Shown here piece after piece: positions 63,196 through 64,000 of a DNA stretch of 64,000 nucleotides. Within the stretch, counting starts at the first letter, position 1. Every line of letters begins with the position of its first letter. Both the position numbers and the translations under genes were made by a program. Location of the stretch: the NCBI RefSeq assembly GCF_029223865.1, contig NZ_CP119520.1, positions 5,704,001-5,768,000 of the forward strand, given 5' to 3'. This DNA comes from Telluria mixta. Lineage in GTDB: Bacteria > Pseudomonadota > Gammaproteobacteria > Burkholderiales > Burkholderiaceae_D. The notes under the pieces are model-generated. The model had not been told where the DNA came from and made no database searches. It saw only the letters and a list, made by a program, of their open reading frames with translations.

Positions 63196-63239
63196 TGTCA
63201 AACATTGACAAAATGTCCAATCCATGGCGCAATCCATGG
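63196..63239. promoter_or_regulatory. Palindrome and direct repeats before the LacI-type gene
   Basis: TGTCAA-ACA-TTGACA (63196-63210) is a perfect inverted repeat that contains a consensus -35 TTGACA. Two direct copies of AATCCATGG follow (63219-63227, 63231-63239), each containing the CCATGG palindrome. This may be the operator and promoter for the regulator gene at 63277; the -10 box is not clear. Confidence 0.4.
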
Positions 63240-63276
63240 TCGGCCCGCGTGGCGGCCAGCATTTAAGAAAAAAACA

Positions 63277-64000
63277 ATGAGCAGAAGCAGTGGCGGTAAA
63301 GTAAGGGGAACGGGGCGGACGACGCTGGAAGAGGTGGCGGCGCACGCGGGGGTATCGACGATGACGGCATCGCGCGCCCTCAGCCAGCCCCAGCTGGTGT
63401 CGGAAGCGACGCGGACCAAGGTGGAGCTGGCGGTCGTGGAACTGGGCTATGTGCCCAACCGCGCCGCACGGGCTCTCGCATCGGCGCAATCGCGCGTGAT
63501 CGTGGCGCTCGTGCCGTCGCTGTCGAACGTCGTGTTCACGGCCGTCCTAGACGGTATTCACGACGCGATCGAACATGGGCAATACCAGCTCCTCATCGGC
63601 AACACGCGCTATTCGGACGCCGAGGAAGAAAAGCTGCTGCTCACGTATCTGCAGTCGAATCCGGACGGCATCCTGCTGTCGGGCCTCACGCACAGCCCGC
63701 AGGTGGAACGCATGCTGGCAGCATCGCGCATGCCGGTCGTGTCGATGATGGACCTCGCCGACGACCCGGGCGAGCTGTCGGTCGGCTTTTCGCAGCACGA
63801 TGCCGGCAATGCCATCACGCGCCACCTGATCGAGCGCGGCTACAAACGCATCGCCTTCGTGGGCGCGCAGCTCGACGAGCGGACCCTGCGCCGCGCGGAC
63901 GGCTACCGGGAGGCGATGCAGGCGGCCGGCCTGGCCGATCCGAAGCTGGAGATCATGGTGCCGGACCCGTCGACGATCGCGCTCGGCGCCGAGCTGATGC
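63277..64000 (+). CDS. LacI/GntR-type regulator (3' end cut by window edge)
   Basis: A LacI-family regulator, 241 codons visible and open at base 64000. The helix-turn-helix (TLEEVAAHAGVSTMTASRALS) and hinge (GYVPNRAARALAS) are followed by a sugar-binding-protein-like effector domain (VALVPSLSNVVFTAVLDG, IAFVGAQLDERT). The style resembles GntR-type gluconate repressors. ATG 63277 is used. Its regulated genes lie beyond the window or include itself. Confidence 0.9.
   Translation, partial: MSRSSGGKVRGTGRTTLEEVAAHAGVSTMTASRALSQPQLVSEATRTKVELAVVELGYVPNRAARALASAQSRVIVALVPSLSNVVFTAVLDGIHDAIEHGQYQLLIGNTRYSDAEEEKLLLTYLQSNPDGILLSGLTHSPQVERMLAASRMPVVSMMDLADDPGELSVGFSQHDAGNAITRHLIERGYKRIAFVGAQLDERTLRRADGYREAMQAAGLADPKLEIMVPDPSTIALGAELM

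Noticed and set aside
1-64000. tRNA, rRNA, riboswitch, CRISPR array, transposase or phage integrase
   Set aside because: Read both strands for these and saw none that could be supported; a cobalamin or SAM riboswitch before metE was looked for and not seen.

Overview
This is a GC-rich, gene-dense chromosomal window of about 62 protein genes, with no rRNA, tRNA, CRISPR array, insertion sequence or phage recognised. The gene families point to a free-living betaproteobacterium, most likely Oxalobacteraceae of the Massilia/Duganella type. The reasons are a PEP-CTERM exosortase-linked protein next to a PrsT-like lipoprotein, MSHA-type pilins, many c-di-GMP enzymes, a biotin-independent malonate decarboxylase and Massilia-like intergenic hairpin repeats. 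The assignment is inferred from family content; no marker gene is present.

Layout. 1-8081: malonate decarboxylase operon (mdcABCDE, madLM, mdcG, mdcH) on the minus strand, cut by the left edge, with a divergent LysR regulator. 8095-17084: CBS protein, nucleotide-sugar-epimerase-like enzyme, LysR regulator, a large periplasmic-propeller sensor kinase with a LuxR-type regulator, and a second kinase/regulator pair next to a frameshifted metallo-beta-lactamase-fold gene. 17223-22679: Dps, a diguanylate cyclase, and a divergent PEP-CTERM protein/PrsT pair with a good sigma-54 promoter. 22681-31250: FAD monooxygenase, metE/metR, and small conserved or membrane proteins. 31256-36470: a tightly overlapping five-gene MSHA-like cluster (tip-protein candidate plus four minor pilins). 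36644-43812: TetR, TonB-dependent receptor, ECF41 sigma factor with a matching promoter, diguanylate cyclase, KfrA-like protein, Lrp regulator. 44029-49944: DMT transporter, GH92 mannosidase, class A beta-lactamase with an overlapping GNAT gene, degenerate hemerythrin, flavodoxin-fold oxidoreductase. 50071-54625: an overlapping three-gene cell-envelope operon (YaiO-like barrel, alkaline-phosphatase-fold membrane transferase, secreted GH18-like TIM barrel). 54622-64000: two universal stress proteins, MaoC, an orphan amino-acid binding protein, TetR, a lipid-kinase-like protein, a four-PAS GGDEF-EAL protein, a disordered Gly/Gln protein and a LacI regulator cut by the right edge.

How it fits together. 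The window mixes carbon scavenging (malonate, mannosides, TonB uptake) with surface and biofilm functions (PEP-CTERM, MSHA, envelope operon, c-di-GMP). Convergent gene pairs are packed with almost no space; three share one palindromic 4-base stop site, and only the 59550/59626 junction carries clear hairpins. The least described unit is the 50071-54625 operon. The best regulatory signals are the sigma-54 element at 19833-19848 and the ECF41-type promoter at 40064-40090. No stretch without a gene exceeds 300 bases.
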